From the NCBI RefSeq assembly GCF_014863585.1, contig NZ_CP062253.1:3808501-3872500 (forward strand): 64,000 nt of DNA, given 5' to 3'. The position numbers and the translations under genes were made by a program. The notes beneath the pieces are model-generated. The model was not told the origin of the DNA and did no database searches. It was given only the letters and a program-made list of their open reading frames with translations. Below are positions 8,794 through 17,719 of the stretch, one piece after another. Within the stretch, counting starts at the first letter, position 1. Each line of letters begins with the position of its first letter. This DNA is from Pseudomonas gozinkensis (lineage in GTDB: Bacteria; Pseudomonadota; Gammaproteobacteria; Pseudomonadales; Pseudomonadaceae).

Positions 8794-9783
8794 ATGCACC
8801 CCATCAACATCGGCGAACCCTGGATGTGGGTCGCCTTCATCGTTTTTGTCCTGGCCATGCTGGCCGTCGACCTGTTCGTCTTCGGTGGGCGCAAGGCGCA
8901 TCGGGTCTCGGTACGTGAAGCCTCATCCTGGGTATTTGCCTGGTGCATGCTGGCGATGGCCTTCGCCGGATTGCTCTGGTGGTATCTCAACGGCGAATTC
9001 GGTCCCGAAATCGCCAAGGTCAAGACCCTGGAATTCCTCACCGGTTACCTGATCGAGCAGTCGCTGTCGATCGATAACATGTTCGTCTTCGTGATGATCT
9101 TCAGCTACTTCGCCGTGCCGCCGGAGTTGCAGCGCCGGGTGCTGCTGTACGGCGTGCTCGGGGCGATCGTGATGCGCGCGGCCATGATCTTTGCCGGCGT
9201 ATGGCTGGTGTCGCAATTCACTTGGCTGCTGTATGTGTTCGGCGTGTTCCTGATCATCACCGGGATCAAGATGCTGGTGTTCGCCGAGCAGCAACCGGAC
9301 CTCGATAACAACCCGCTGCTGCGCTGGGTGCGCGGGCATCTGCGCATCACCAATGGCTTTCACGGTGAGCGGTTTTTCGTGCTGCAGAACGGTGTGCGCT
9401 GGGCCACGCCGATGTTCCTGGTGCTGGTGCTGATCGAAGCGAGCGACCTGATGTTCGCGGTCGACAGCATCCCGGCGATCTTCGCGGTGACGACCGACCC
9501 GTTCATCATTTTCACCTCGAACATTTTCGCGATCATGGGGCTGCGGGCGCTGTATTTTCTGCTGGCGGACATGGCCGACCGCTTTCATCTGCTCAAGTAC
9601 GGACTGGCGCTGGTGCTGGTGTTCATCGGCGGGAAGATGACGGTGATGCCATGGTTTCACATGCCGGTGGAGTGGTCGCTGGCGATTGTCGGCGGGCTGA
9701 TTCTGGCGTCGGTGGTGCTTAGCCTGATCCTGACAAAGGACAAGTCGCCCGAGAGCGAAACGCAGGAAAGCCAGGCGAAGTAG
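8794..9783 (+). CDS. TerC/Alx family integral membrane protein
   Basis: Membrane protein of 329 residues with about nine helices. The conserved TerC acidic segments are present: EQSLSIDNMFVF near residue 85 and LIEASDLMFAVDSIPAIFAV near residue 215, whose Asp residues lie within helices. Length and order match E. coli Alx, implicated in manganese export and alkaline response, rather than tellurite resistance itself. GGGAG precedes the ATG. In some bacteria alx is under a Mn2+ riboswitch; I could not match that consensus in the 150 bases upstream. Confidence 0.9.
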   Translation: MHPINIGEPWMWVAFIVFVLAMLAVDLFVFGGRKAHRVSVREASSWVFAWCMLAMAFAGLLWWYLNGEFGPEIAKVKTLEFLTGYLIEQSLSIDNMFVFVMIFSYFAVPPELQRRVLLYGVLGAIVMRAAMIFAGVWLVSQFTWLLYVFGVFLIITGIKMLVFAEQQPDLDNNPLLRWVRGHLRITNGFHGERFFVLQNGVRWATPMFLVLVLIEASDLMFAVDSIPAIFAVTTDPFIIFTSNIFAIMGLRALYFLLADMADRFHLLKYGLALVLVFIGGKMTVMPWFHMPVEWSLAIVGGLILASVVLSLILTKDKSPESETQESQAK

Positions 9784-9788
9784 AATTT

Positions 9789-9877
9789 GTGGGAGCGAGC
9801 TTGCTCGCGAAGGCGTCATGTCAGCCAACTAATCTGTCGAATGACACAACGCTATCGCGAGCAAGCTCGCTCCCACA
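9789..9877. repeat. REPIN (paired inverted REP), copy 1
   Basis: Arms GTGGGAGCGAGCTTGCTCGC and the reverse complement GCGAGCAAGCTCGCTCCCAC are separated by about 45 bases; each arm is itself a hairpin. It sits between the convergent TerC and polyamine-binding-protein genes. Confidence 0.9.
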
Positions 9878-9891
9878 GTAATTGTGGTCTG

Positions 9892-10992
9892 CTACTTATC
9901 AGACTTGATGCTGGTCCACACCCGGGTCCGCACCCGTTCCAGTTTCTGCGGCAACGGTTGCACCACGTACAGCTTCTTCAGCGCTTCGCTGGTCGGTGTC
10001 AGGTTCGGGTTGCCGGTGATTTCCTTGTTGATCAGCGGCAGCGAATCCTTGTTGGCATTCGGGTAACCGAGGAAGTCACTGATGGAAGCGATGACCTTCG
10101 GATCCAGCAGGTTGTTGAGGAACTCGTGGGCCTCTTCAACGTTTTTCGCGCTCTTCGGAATCGCGAACGTATCGAACCAGATCGGCGCGCCCTCCTTCGG
10201 CAGGCGCCAGTCGACCACCACGCCGTTTTTCGCTTCTTTGGCGCGGTTGCCGAACTGGTAGAAGCTGCCGGAGTAACCGATGGCCACGCAGATGTCGCCG
10301 TTGGCGATATCGGTCATGTACTTGGCCGAGTTGAAGTAGGTCACATAAGGGCGAACCTTGAGCATCAAGTCCTTGGCTTTCTCATAGTCGGCCGGGTTCT
10401 GGCTGTTCGGGTCCAGACCCAGGTAATGCAGGGCCAGCGGCAGGATTTCCGTCGGCGAATCGAGCATCGCCACGCCGCAGGATTTCAGCTTCTCCATGTT
10501 CTCCGGTTTGAACACCAGATCCCAACTGTCCACCGGCGCATTCTCGCCGAGCGCCGCCTTGACCTTGGCCGGGTTGAAACCGATCAGCACCGTGCCGACC
10601 ATGTAAGGCACGCCGTACTGATTGCCGGGGTCGTTGACGTCGAGCAACTTGAGCAGCGCCGGGTCCTGGTGACTCCAGTTCGGCAGCTTGGACTTGTCGA
10701 GTTTCTGGAACACGCCGGCCTTGATCTGGGTATCGAGGAACTGGTTCGACGGCACCACCAGGTCATAGCCGGAGTTGCCGGTCAGCAGTTTGGCTTCGAG
10801 TGACTCATTGGTGTCGAAGGTATCCCAGGTCACTTTGATGTTGCTTTTGGCGGCGAAATCCTTGGGCACCGACGGCAGGATGTAATCCGCCCAGTTGTAC
10901 ACCCGCAGTTCGCGCTGTTCGGCCTGGACGGCGCTGGCCAGCAGCGTCAGCCCGCAAACAGTGGCGCCCAGAATGCGTTTCATCGTGACCAT
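9892..10992 (-). CDS. PotF/SpuD-like polyamine ABC transporter substrate-binding protein
   Basis: Periplasmic binding protein of 366 residues. A signal peptide (KRILGATVCGLTLLASAVQA) ends before EQRELRVYNWADYILPS, the classic N-terminus of putrescine/spermidine binding proteins. Further family blocks are YDLVVPSNQFLDTQIKAG and GYSGSFYQFGNRA. The ATG at 10992 has GGGGA nine bases upstream; a second ATG at 10983 is also possible. No permease or ATPase gene is adjacent, so it probably serves a transporter encoded elsewhere. Next to an NCS1 permease, another nitrogen compound as ligand is possible. Confidence 0.88.
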   Translation of the reverse strand: MVTMKRILGATVCGLTLLASAVQAEQRELRVYNWADYILPSVPKDFAAKSNIKVTWDTFDTNESLEAKLLTGNSGYDLVVPSNQFLDTQIKAGVFQKLDKSKLPNWSHQDPALLKLLDVNDPGNQYGVPYMVGTVLIGFNPAKVKAALGENAPVDSWDLVFKPENMEKLKSCGVAMLDSPTEILPLALHYLGLDPNSQNPADYEKAKDLMLKVRPYVTYFNSAKYMTDIANGDICVAIGYSGSFYQFGNRAKEAKNGVVVDWRLPKEGAPIWFDTFAIPKSAKNVEEAHEFLNNLLDPKVIASISDFLGYPNANKDSLPLINKEITGNPNLTPTSEALKKLYVVQPLPQKLERVRTRVWTSIKSDK

Positions 10993-11139
10993 GTTGTGTT
11001 TCCCCGAATGCAGCGTGAGTCGATGGTTTTTATGTTCTGTACACGGCAGCGGCTTGCAAATCAGCCAAGGGCAAGGAAGGTGCAGCATCTAGTTGTGGCT
11101 TCGATTCTTCCTGACAGCGTAGACGCAGCACAGTAGCCC

Positions 11140-11169
11140 ATTGGCCAAAAGGGGATCGAAATGGCCAAT
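11140..11169. promoter_or_regulatory. Inverted repeat upstream of the polyamine-binding-protein gene
   Basis: ATTGGCCA and TGGCCAAT form a perfect eight-base inverted repeat with a 14-base spacer, about 150 bases upstream of the binding-protein start and downstream of the NCS1 gene. No T-tract follows, so an operator is more likely than a terminator. Confidence 0.4.
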
Positions 11170-11191
11170 TTGCGTGACCGTCGGGATGCGG

Positions 11192-11226
11192 AAACAACAA
11201 TGCCCGACGAAGTGCCGGGCATTGTC
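11192..11226 (-). terminator. Terminator of the first NCS1 permease gene
   Basis: CAATGCCCG and CGGGCATTG form a nine-base-pair stem; on the minus strand it is followed by TTGTTTC. It lies 19 bases past the permease stop codon. Confidence 0.6.
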
Positions 11227-11244
11227 TGAACAGCCTGCGAAGGA

Positions 11245-12651
11245 TCAGTCGGTAAAACCCAACCGCGCCGCCCTGCTCTGCTGCGACTGCCCACGGGTCG
11301 CCAGGCAGTAATACAGCGGGCACGTCACGATCAGGCCGACCAGCCACGACAGGTCCGCGCCTTCCAGCAGATTGGCATACGGCCCGACATACAACGAGGT
11401 GTTGGCGAACGGCAGTTGCACGATGATGCCGATGAAATAGGCAATGATCGCGTGCAGGTTGAAGCGCCCATAAATGCCGCCATCGGCGCGGAAAATCGAG
11501 GCGATGTCGTAGCTGCCGCGCTTGATGAGGTAGAAGTCGATCAGATTGATCGACGCCCACGGCACCAACACCAGCAGCAGCGCCAGAATCAAGCCGATGA
11601 ACTCGGAAATGAAATCCGCCGACGCGCCCAGCGCCACCAGGCAGCAGCCCGCCAGCACCACGCTCGACAAGATCACCCGCACCTTGATGCTCGGCGTCCA
11701 TTGGCTGGCAAAGGTCTGGATCGAGGTGATGATCGACAGCACCGCGCCATACAGATTCAGCGCGTTGTGGCTGATGATATTGAGCAGGAACAGCACCATC
11801 AGAATCGGCCCCAGCCAACCGGTGGACTGCTTGACCGCCGCCATCGCCTCGGTGCCTTCCGGGGTCGCCAGCACCGCGACCGCGCCGAAGGTGAACGACA
11901 GAATCGTGCCCAGCGTGGCGCCGAGATAAGTCGCGATAAATGGCTTGCTGATCCCGATGTCCGCTGGCAGGTAACGGGAATAGTCGGAGACATAGGGCGA
12001 GAAACTGATCTGCCAGATGATCCCCAGTGACACCGTCGCCAGCCATCCCGAGAGATTGAAGCTGCCCCGGGTAAAGAAGTCCGCCGGCAACTCATGGGCA
12101 AAGATGTAGATGAACCCGGCGAGCAGCGCGCTGCCCATCACCCAGGTGCCGATGCGGTTGAGCGTGTGAATGAAGTTGTAGCCGATCACGCCGATGGCCG
12201 TGGCGCTCAGGGCACCGATCAGAATGCTCAGCGGCGCCGGCACCGACGGCGCAATGCCGACGATGGATTTGCCGGCCAGCACGATGTTGGAAATGAAAAA
12301 CCCGATATAGATGATCGCTGCGAAGAACACGATCAGCAGCGCGCCGTATCGCCCGAACTGACCACGGCTCTGGACCATTTGCGGAATGCCCATGCGTGGG
12401 CCTTGCGCCGACGCCAGGGCGATCACCACGCCGCCGATCATGTGCCCCAGCGCAATCGCCAGCAGCCCCCAGAACAGGTCGAGATGAAACACCTGGACCA
12501 CCATGGCGCCGGTGACGATGGGCAGTGGCGCAATGTTGGTGCTGAACCATAGAGTGAACAGGTCGCGGGCCTTCCCGTGGCGTTCCGCGAGTGGGACGTA
12601 GTCGACCGTGTGATTCTCGATCAACGGATCTTGCCGGGACATCTGGGACAT
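11245..12651 (-). CDS. NCS1 family nucleobase-type permease (first paralogue)
   Basis: Inner-membrane symporter of 468 residues with about 12 hydrophobic segments. Signature stretches of the cytosine/purine/allantoin/hydantoin group are present: FSTNIAPLPIVTGA in helix 1, ASAQGPRMGIPQMVQSRGQFG, and SPYVSDYSRYLP. It is closely similar to the permease at 20371 (RDLFTLWF..NIAPLPIVTGA and DGGIYGR in both). The start is not firm: ATGs at 12651 and 12642 both lack a good ribosome site. It is divergent from the flavin reductase across a region with two GGTATACC-like boxes, which suggests co-regulation with the locus to its right. The ligand is probably an N-heterocycle, by family. Confidence 0.9.
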   Translation of the reverse strand: MSQMSRQDPLIENHTVDYVPLAERHGKARDLFTLWFSTNIAPLPIVTGAMVVQVFHLDLFWGLLAIALGHMIGGVVIALASAQGPRMGIPQMVQSRGQFGRYGALLIVFFAAIIYIGFFISNIVLAGKSIVGIAPSVPAPLSILIGALSATAIGVIGYNFIHTLNRIGTWVMGSALLAGFIYIFAHELPADFFTRGSFNLSGWLATVSLGIIWQISFSPYVSDYSRYLPADIGISKPFIATYLGATLGTILSFTFGAVAVLATPEGTEAMAAVKQSTGWLGPILMVLFLLNIISHNALNLYGAVLSIITSIQTFASQWTPSIKVRVILSSVVLAGCCLVALGASADFISEFIGLILALLLVLVPWASINLIDFYLIKRGSYDIASIFRADGGIYGRFNLHAIIAYFIGIIVQLPFANTSLYVGPYANLLEGADLSWLVGLIVTCPLYYCLATRGQSQQSRAARLGFTD

Positions 12652-12740
12652 AAAAATGAACTCGATTGGGTCTGTTCTTATCGTTGTATGAAGCCAAACC
12701 GGGGGTGCTTCGTGGCGACCCCTCAGATGAACACCATATT

Positions 12741-12752
12741 ATGGTATTCCAA
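12741..12752. promoter_or_regulatory. Candidate GntR-type operator, box 1
   Basis: ATGGTATTCCAA sits in the 325-base divergent region 12652-12976 about 90 bases upstream of the NCS1 start. It shares TATTA(T/C)GGTAT(T/A)CCA with box 2 and fits the TGGTATNCCA style of FCD-type GntR operators. Apart from the two boxes I see no gene or other strong structure in this intergenic region. Confidence 0.5.
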
Positions 12753-12913
12753 CATTTTCACAAGACTGATCCGCTATTTACGATGGCAGCTGATCCGGCA
12801 TCCTCGCTGATGGCCAGCGTTCTCGGCTAGAGCAAAGCCCCGTAAATACTGAGTTTCCGACGGATGAACCACGTTTATCGTTTCACCAAAAAAGCGCTTG
12901 CAATCGATGTATT

Positions 12914-12925
12914 ACGGTATACCAT
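12914..12925. promoter_or_regulatory. Candidate GntR-type operator, box 2
   Basis: ACGGTATACCAT is one mismatch from the perfect palindrome ATGGTATACCAT and lies about 50 bases before the flavin reductase start. It is the better of the two boxes. No GntR regulator is encoded in the window. Confidence 0.55.
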
Positions 12926-12976
12926 CAGACCTATAAACACATAAAAATACGCTTCACCGCACTCGAGGATTGACCA

Positions 12977-13462
12977 ATGATCGATGCTGCCGTCTACAAA
13001 CAAGTCATGGGCTCGTTTCCGTCCGGCGTTACCGTCATCACCACGCTGGATGACGACGGCCAGATCGTCGGTCTGACCGCCAGCGCCTTCAGCTCGCTGT
13101 CGATGGACCCGGCCCTGGTGCTGTTCTGCCCCAATTACAGCTCCGATTCCTACCCCGTCCTGATCAAGAACAAACGCTTTGCCATTCACGTGTTGTCCGG
13201 CGGCCAGCAGAGCGAAGCCTACGCGTTCGCCCGCAAAGGCAAGGACAAGGCGCAGGGCATCGAGTGGACGCTGAGCGAACTGGGCAACCCGATCCTGGCC
13301 AACGCGACAGCTATCATCGAATGTGAGCTGTGGCGCGAATACGAAGGCGGCGACCACGCGATCATGGTCGGCGCGGTGAAAAACCTCATCGTTCCTCAGC
13401 AGGACGCCGGCCCGCTGGTGTATTGCCACGGCAAGATGGGCGCCCTGCCCGCTTTTGCCTGA
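12977..13462 (+). CDS. Flavin reductase (RutF/HpaC-like)
   Basis: Protein of 161 residues of the short flavin reductase-like family, which uses NAD(P)H to supply reduced FMN or FAD to a partner monooxygenase. Family features are FPSGVTVITT near residue 13, GLTASAFSSLSMDPALVLFC, and the late Gly-Lys pair in YCHGKMGALP. GAGGA precedes the ATG. It lies 67 bases before the LLM monooxygenase, its obvious partner. It corresponds to RutF in the Rut uracil pathway, but that gene name is not used because the neighbouring oxygenase is not RutA-like. Confidence 0.9.
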   Translation: MIDAAVYKQVMGSFPSGVTVITTLDDDGQIVGLTASAFSSLSMDPALVLFCPNYSSDSYPVLIKNKRFAIHVLSGGQQSEAYAFARKGKDKAQGIEWTLSELGNPILANATAIIECELWREYEGGDHAIMVGAVKNLIVPQQDAGPLVYCHGKMGALPAFA

Positions 13463-13529
13463 TCCGCACGATTGCACTTAAACAGGCCGGCAAGCGACCG
13501 GCCGACCACAAGAGACTCGAGGTAGCGTC

Positions 13530-14573
13530 ATGAAATTTTCCCTGTTCGTACACATGGAGCGCTGGGACGAAAGCGTCAGCCACCGTCAACTGTTCGAAGA
13601 CCTGACCGAACTGACGTTGATGGCCGAGGCCGGTGGTTTCAGCACCGTGTGGATCGGCGAACACCACGCGATGGAATACACCATCTCGCCGAGCCCGATG
13701 CCGCTGCTGGCCTACCTCGCGGCCAAGACCACCACCATTCACCTGGGCGCCGGCACTATCATCGCGCCGTTCTGGCACCCGTTGCGGGTCGCCGGTGAAT
13801 GCGCATTGCTCGACGTGATCAGCAACGGGCGGATGGAGGTCGGCCTGGCGCGTGGCGCCTATCAGGTGGAATTCGATCGCATGGCCGGCGGCATGCCCGC
13901 CTCCAGCGGCGGCCAGGCGCTACGGGAAATGGTCCCGGTGGTGCGCGCCCTGTGGCAAGGCGACTACGCCCACAACGGCGAGATATGGAAATTCCCCACC
14001 TCCACCAGCGTGCCGAAACCGATCCAGAAGCCCAACCCGCCAATGTGGATCGCCGCCCGCGACCCGGACTCGCACAACTTCGCCGTGGCCAACGGCTGCA
14101 ATGTGATGGTCACACCGTTGATGAAAGGCGACGAAGAAGTCCTCGATCTGAAGAACAAATTCCAGACTGCGCTGGACAACAACCCGGATGTGCCGCGTCC
14201 ACAATTGATGGTGCTGCGTCATACCCACGTGCACTCGGCGGATGACCCGGAAGGCTGGAAGGTTGGCGCCAAAGCCATCTCACGTTTCTACCGTACCTTC
14301 GATGCGTGGTTCGGCAACAAGGAAGTGCCGGTAAACGGCTTCCTGGCACCGAGCCCGGAAGAGAAATTTGCAGGGCGGCCGGAGTTTGAACTGGAGAGCC
14401 TGCACAAGACCGCCATGATCGGCACACCGGAAGAGATCATTCCGCGGATCAAGTACTACCAGGAACTGGGGGTCGATGAGTTCAGTTTCTGGTGTGACAA
14501 CAGCTTGCCGCACGCGGAGAAGAAGAAGTCGCTGGAGTTGTTTATCAAGCATGTGGTGCCGGCGTTTCGTTAA
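13530..14573 (+). CDS. LLM-class flavin-dependent monooxygenase
   Basis: Bacterial luciferase-like TIM-barrel enzyme of 347 residues. The N-terminus (KFSLFVHMERWDES), GFSTVWIGEHHAMEY near residue 40, HLGAGTIIAPFWHPLR, and GRMEVGLARGAY near residue 108 are typical. It should use FMNH2 from the upstream reductase and O2 to oxidise a small substrate. Overall layout is that of the luciferase-alpha/alkanal-type branch rather than RutA. AGGTAGCGTC precedes the ATG, and the stop is followed by a strong terminator, so reductase plus monooxygenase form a two-gene operon. Confidence 0.92.
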   Translation: MKFSLFVHMERWDESVSHRQLFEDLTELTLMAEAGGFSTVWIGEHHAMEYTISPSPMPLLAYLAAKTTTIHLGAGTIIAPFWHPLRVAGECALLDVISNGRMEVGLARGAYQVEFDRMAGGMPASSGGQALREMVPVVRALWQGDYAHNGEIWKFPTSTSVPKPIQKPNPPMWIAARDPDSHNFAVANGCNVMVTPLMKGDEEVLDLKNKFQTALDNNPDVPRPQLMVLRHTHVHSADDPEGWKVGAKAISRFYRTFDAWFGNKEVPVNGFLAPSPEEKFAGRPEFELESLHKTAMIGTPEEIIPRIKYYQELGVDEFSFWCDNSLPHAEKKKSLELFIKHVVPAFR

Positions 14574-14598
14574 ATACGCCGAACAACGTTGAATGTAG

Positions 14599-14632
14599 AA
14601 GCGCCCCGAACGGAACGTCGGGGCGCTTTTTT
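14599..14632. terminator. Bidirectional terminator between LLM and HxlR genes
   Basis: AAGCGCCCCGA and TCGGGGCGCTT form an 11-base-pair stem with an eight-base loop followed by TTTTTT. It separates the convergent LLM oxygenase and HxlR genes. Confidence 0.9.
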
Positions 14633-14647
14633 CGGCTGACGCAGGTG

Positions 14648-15094
14648 TCAGTAAGCAGTCGAGGTTGTCGCGATATCTTCCGGCGCCAGATGGCGACCAT
14701 CGACCGACAGCAGCTCCAGCTTCCTGATCGGCTTTCGCTTCTGTGCATCGACCATCACCGACCCCGGCTCGCCCGGCTCGAACATGAACTCCCCGCCCCA
14801 CTGCGACAGCGCGACGATCACGGTTTGCAGCGCCCGGCCCTTTTCCGTCAGCACGTACTCCTTGTAGGCGCTGCCATCGGACGCAGGCTCCATGCGCAGG
14901 ATCCCACGCTCCACCAGCCCTTTGAGCCGGGTGCTCAACATGTTCTTGGCGATCTCAAGGCTCTTCTCGAAATCGCTGAAACGACTAATGCCTTCCAGCG
15001 CATCGCGGATGATCAGCAGCGACCACCAGTCACCGATCAGGTCGAGTGTCCGGGCGATTGGGCAGGCATTACCCGCAAGGCTTTTGCGCTTCAT
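14648..15094 (-). CDS. HxlR-family transcriptional regulator (first)
   Basis: Winged-helix regulator of about 148 residues. The family signature CPIARTLDLIGDWWSLLIIRDA near residue 10 (Cys that can sense redox or electrophiles in relatives) is followed by FSDFEKSLEIAKNMLSTRLKGLVERGIL. The reading frame is open upstream, but conserved sequence starts at the ATG at 15094, preceded by GGAG. It is divergent from the alpha/beta hydrolase at 15276 and convergent with the monooxygenase, so the hydrolase is its likely target. Confidence 0.87.
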   Translation of the reverse strand: MKRKSLAGNACPIARTLDLIGDWWSLLIIRDALEGISRFSDFEKSLEIAKNMLSTRLKGLVERGILRMEPASDGSAYKEYVLTEKGRALQTVIVALSQWGGEFMFEPGEPGSVMVDAQKRKPIRKLELLSVDGRHLAPEDIATTSTAY

Positions 15095-15275
15095 TTCGGG
15101 TGTCTCCGGCAAAACGGCAGGTTCGATGCGGTTGCATCTTACAACTCGTATCGCAAAACCGATAACGCCATGCGCCACGAACTTAGCACCTGCGTACAAG
15201 TGGCCAATCCGCTTTGTCGCGATAGTGAGCGTTGCCATCACGGCATCCACGCAGGCCCACACCCAAGGAGTTTTC

Positions 15276-16094
15276 ATGAGCACGTTCACGACCCAAGACG
15301 GCACCGAGATCTATTTCAAGGACTGGGGCAGCGGCAAGCCCGTGCTGTTCAGCCACGGCTGGCCGCTGGACGCCGACATGTGGGAATACCAGATGGAATA
15401 CCTGAGCAGCCGCGGCTATCGCACCATCGCCTTCGACCGTCGCGGTTTCGGCCGCTCCGAGCAGCCGTGGACCGGGTATGACTACGACACCTTCGCCGAT
15501 GATATCGCGCAACTGATCGAGCACCTGGACCTGCGTGACGTGACCCTGGTCGGCTTCTCCATGGGCGGCGGCGATGTCAGCCGCTACATCGCGCGCCACG
15601 GCAGCGAGCGTGTTGCCGGGCTGGTGTTGCTGGGCGCGGTGACCCCGCTGTTCGGCAAGAAACCGGACTTTGCCGAGGGCGTCGACAAGTCGGTGTTCGA
15701 CGGCATCAAGGCCGGCCTGCTGAAGGATCGCGCGCAGTTTATCGCTGACTTCAACGCTCCGTTCTATGGCACCAATCAGGGCCAGAAAGTCTCCGATGGC
15801 GTGCTGACACAAACCCTGAACATCGCCCTGCTGGCGTCGCTCAAAGGCACTGTGGATTGCGTCACTGCATTCTCGGAAACCGACTTCCGACCGGACATGG
15901 CGAAAATCGATGTGCCAACGCTGGTGATTCACGGCGATGGTGATCAGATCGTCCCGTTCGAAACCACCGGCAAACGTGCCGCTGCGCAGATCAAGGGCGC
16001 TGAGTTGAAAGTCTACGCAGGCGCGCCACACGGCTTTGCGGTCACCCATGCGCAGCAATTGAATGAAGACCTGCTGGCGTTTCTCGATCGCTGA
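15276..16094 (+). CDS. Alpha/beta hydrolase, non-haem chloroperoxidase-like
   Basis: Hydrolase of 272 residues. STFTTQDGTEIYFKDWG opens the protein, the oxyanion segment is SHGWPLD, the nucleophile Ser lies in VGFSMGGGD near residue 95, an Asp candidate in VIHGDGDQIVPFE near 225, and the His in GAPHGFAVTH near 253. This is the cofactor-free haloperoxidase/esterase branch, whose natural reaction is usually ester or peracid hydrolysis. AAGGAG six bases before the ATG at 15276 fixes the start. In position it could play the role RutD has in the Rut pathway, but this is inference. Confidence 0.88.
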   Translation: MSTFTTQDGTEIYFKDWGSGKPVLFSHGWPLDADMWEYQMEYLSSRGYRTIAFDRRGFGRSEQPWTGYDYDTFADDIAQLIEHLDLRDVTLVGFSMGGGDVSRYIARHGSERVAGLVLLGAVTPLFGKKPDFAEGVDKSVFDGIKAGLLKDRAQFIADFNAPFYGTNQGQKVSDGVLTQTLNIALLASLKGTVDCVTAFSETDFRPDMAKIDVPTLVIHGDGDQIVPFETTGKRAAAQIKGAELKVYAGAPHGFAVTHAQQLNEDLLAFLDR

Positions 16095-16120
16095 GTCCGG
16101 CTGATCTGAACACGCCTTGA

Positions 16121-16158
16121 AAAGGGCCGCCGACAACCCTGTCGGCGGCCCTTTTTTT
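16121..16158 (+). terminator. Terminator after the alpha/beta hydrolase gene
   Basis: AGGGCCGCCGACA and TGTCGGCGGCCCT form a long GC-rich stem with a short loop and are followed by TTTTTTTC. It ends the hydrolase transcript; the flavoprotein monooxygenase gene about 200 bases on must have its own promoter. Confidence 0.92.
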
Positions 16159-16353
16159 CCGTGTCCCGGATTCCGGCGCCACGGCGAGCCCCTTTATTTA
16201 CGGGGCTTTCAGGTCTCTGCATCACGTTTTTATCTTCACATGCCAGCTTAATAATATTTTACCGATAACCACCCCCTCCCTAGTCTGATCCCAAGCACAG
16301 AGAACAGGTCGACAGCGACCTGAATCCAAAGGCCTCGTGAGAAGGGATCAGAG

Positions 16354-17661
16354 ATGACCACTGAAATAATAAAAACAGACACGCTTGTTGTCGGCGCCGG
16401 TCAAGCGGGTGTGGCCATGAGTGAACACCTGAGCAAACTCGGTGTGCCGCACCTGGTGCTGGAGCGCAGCCGCGTTGCCGAACGCTGGCGCACCGGGCGC
16501 TGGGATTCGCTGGTGGCCAACGGTCCGGCGTGGCACGACCGGTTTCCGGGGATGGAATTCGATGATGTCGACCCGGACGGTTTCGCCCACAAGGAGCGCG
16601 TCGCCGATTACTTCGAAGCCTATGCGAAGAAATTCAACGCGCCGATCCGCACCGGCGTCGATGTGAAAAGCGTGGTGCGCAATGTCGGGCGCCCGGGCTT
16701 CACTGTCGAAACTTCCGAGGGCGTGATTGAAGCGGCCCGCGTCGTCGCTGCCACCGGTCCGTTCCAGCGTCCAGTGATCCCGGCGATTGCGCCGAAGGAT
16801 GAGCGTCTGCTGCAGATTCACTCGGCCGACTATCGCAACCCACAACAACTGCCGGCCGGCTCGGTGCTGGTGGTCGGTGCCGGTTCGTCGGGCGTGCAGA
16901 TTGCCGATGAATTGCAGCGCTCGGGCAAGCAGGTTTACCTCTCGGTCGGCGCCCATGACCGCCCTCCTCGCGCCTACCGCAACCGTGATTTCTGCTGGTG
17001 GCTCGGCGTACTCGGCGAGTGGGATCAGGCCGCGATGAAACCGGGCCGCGAGCATGTGACCATCGCTGTCAGCGGTGCCCACGGTGGCCGCACCATCGAT
17101 TTCCGTGGCCTGGCTCATCGCGGCATGACTTTGGTCGGCGTCACCGAATCGTTCAGCGACGGCGTGGTGACCTTCAAGCAGGACCTGCGCGACAACCTCA
17201 AGCGTGGCGACGAGAACTATCTCGCGCTGCTGGATGCCGCCGACGCCTACATCGAACGCAACGGCCTCGACCTGCCGCTGGAACCGGAAGCCCGCGAGAC
17301 TTATCCGGACCCTGAATGCGTGAAAAACCCGCTGGCCGATCTCGATCTGGCCGCCGCCGGCATCACCTCGATCATTTGGGCCACCGGGTTTGCCGTGGAC
17401 TATTCGTGGCTGAAAGTCGCCGCGTTCGACGACAACGGCAAGCCGCAGCACCAGCGCGGTGTGTCCAGCGAAGCGGGTGTGTATTTCCTCGGTCTGCCGT
17501 GGCAATCGCGACGCGGCTCGTCGTTCATCTGGGGCGTGTGGCACGACGCCAAGCACGTGGCCGATCACATCGCCACCCAGCGCAAATACCTGGCCTATCG
17601 CGATGCCGAACAACGCGAAGCCGCGCTGCACAACAACGCAGTCGACACCGTCGACGCTTGA
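16354..17661 (+). CDS. Class-B-like flavoprotein monooxygenase (FAD/NAD(P)-binding)
   Basis: Protein of 435 residues with two dinucleotide-binding motifs, GAGQAG near residue 14 (FAD) and VVGAGSSGVQ near 170 (NAD(P)H), and an ATG-like segment IIWATGFAVDYSWL near 345. The layout fits flavin-containing monooxygenase/CzcO-like oxidoreductases, which hydroxylate N or S atoms or insert oxygen next to carbonyls. The strict FMO fingerprint is not clear, so a reductase is possible. AGGG precedes the ATG. It is the first gene of a same-strand group with RidA, DUF1028 and ArgE-like genes. Confidence 0.85.
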   Translation: MTTEIIKTDTLVVGAGQAGVAMSEHLSKLGVPHLVLERSRVAERWRTGRWDSLVANGPAWHDRFPGMEFDDVDPDGFAHKERVADYFEAYAKKFNAPIRTGVDVKSVVRNVGRPGFTVETSEGVIEAARVVAATGPFQRPVIPAIAPKDERLLQIHSADYRNPQQLPAGSVLVVGAGSSGVQIADELQRSGKQVYLSVGAHDRPPRAYRNRDFCWWLGVLGEWDQAAMKPGREHVTIAVSGAHGGRTIDFRGLAHRGMTLVGVTESFSDGVVTFKQDLRDNLKRGDENYLALLDAADAYIERNGLDLPLEPEARETYPDPECVKNPLADLDLAAAGITSIIWATGFAVDYSWLKVAAFDDNGKPQHQRGVSSEAGVYFLGLPWQSRRGSSFIWGVWHDAKHVADHIATQRKYLAYRDAEQREAALHNNAVDTVDA

Positions 17662-17719
17662 TTTCCCTCTTCAATCCCGGCGCCCGTCGCGCCGGGTCCG
17701 ATTTCGTCAGGAGCCTCAC

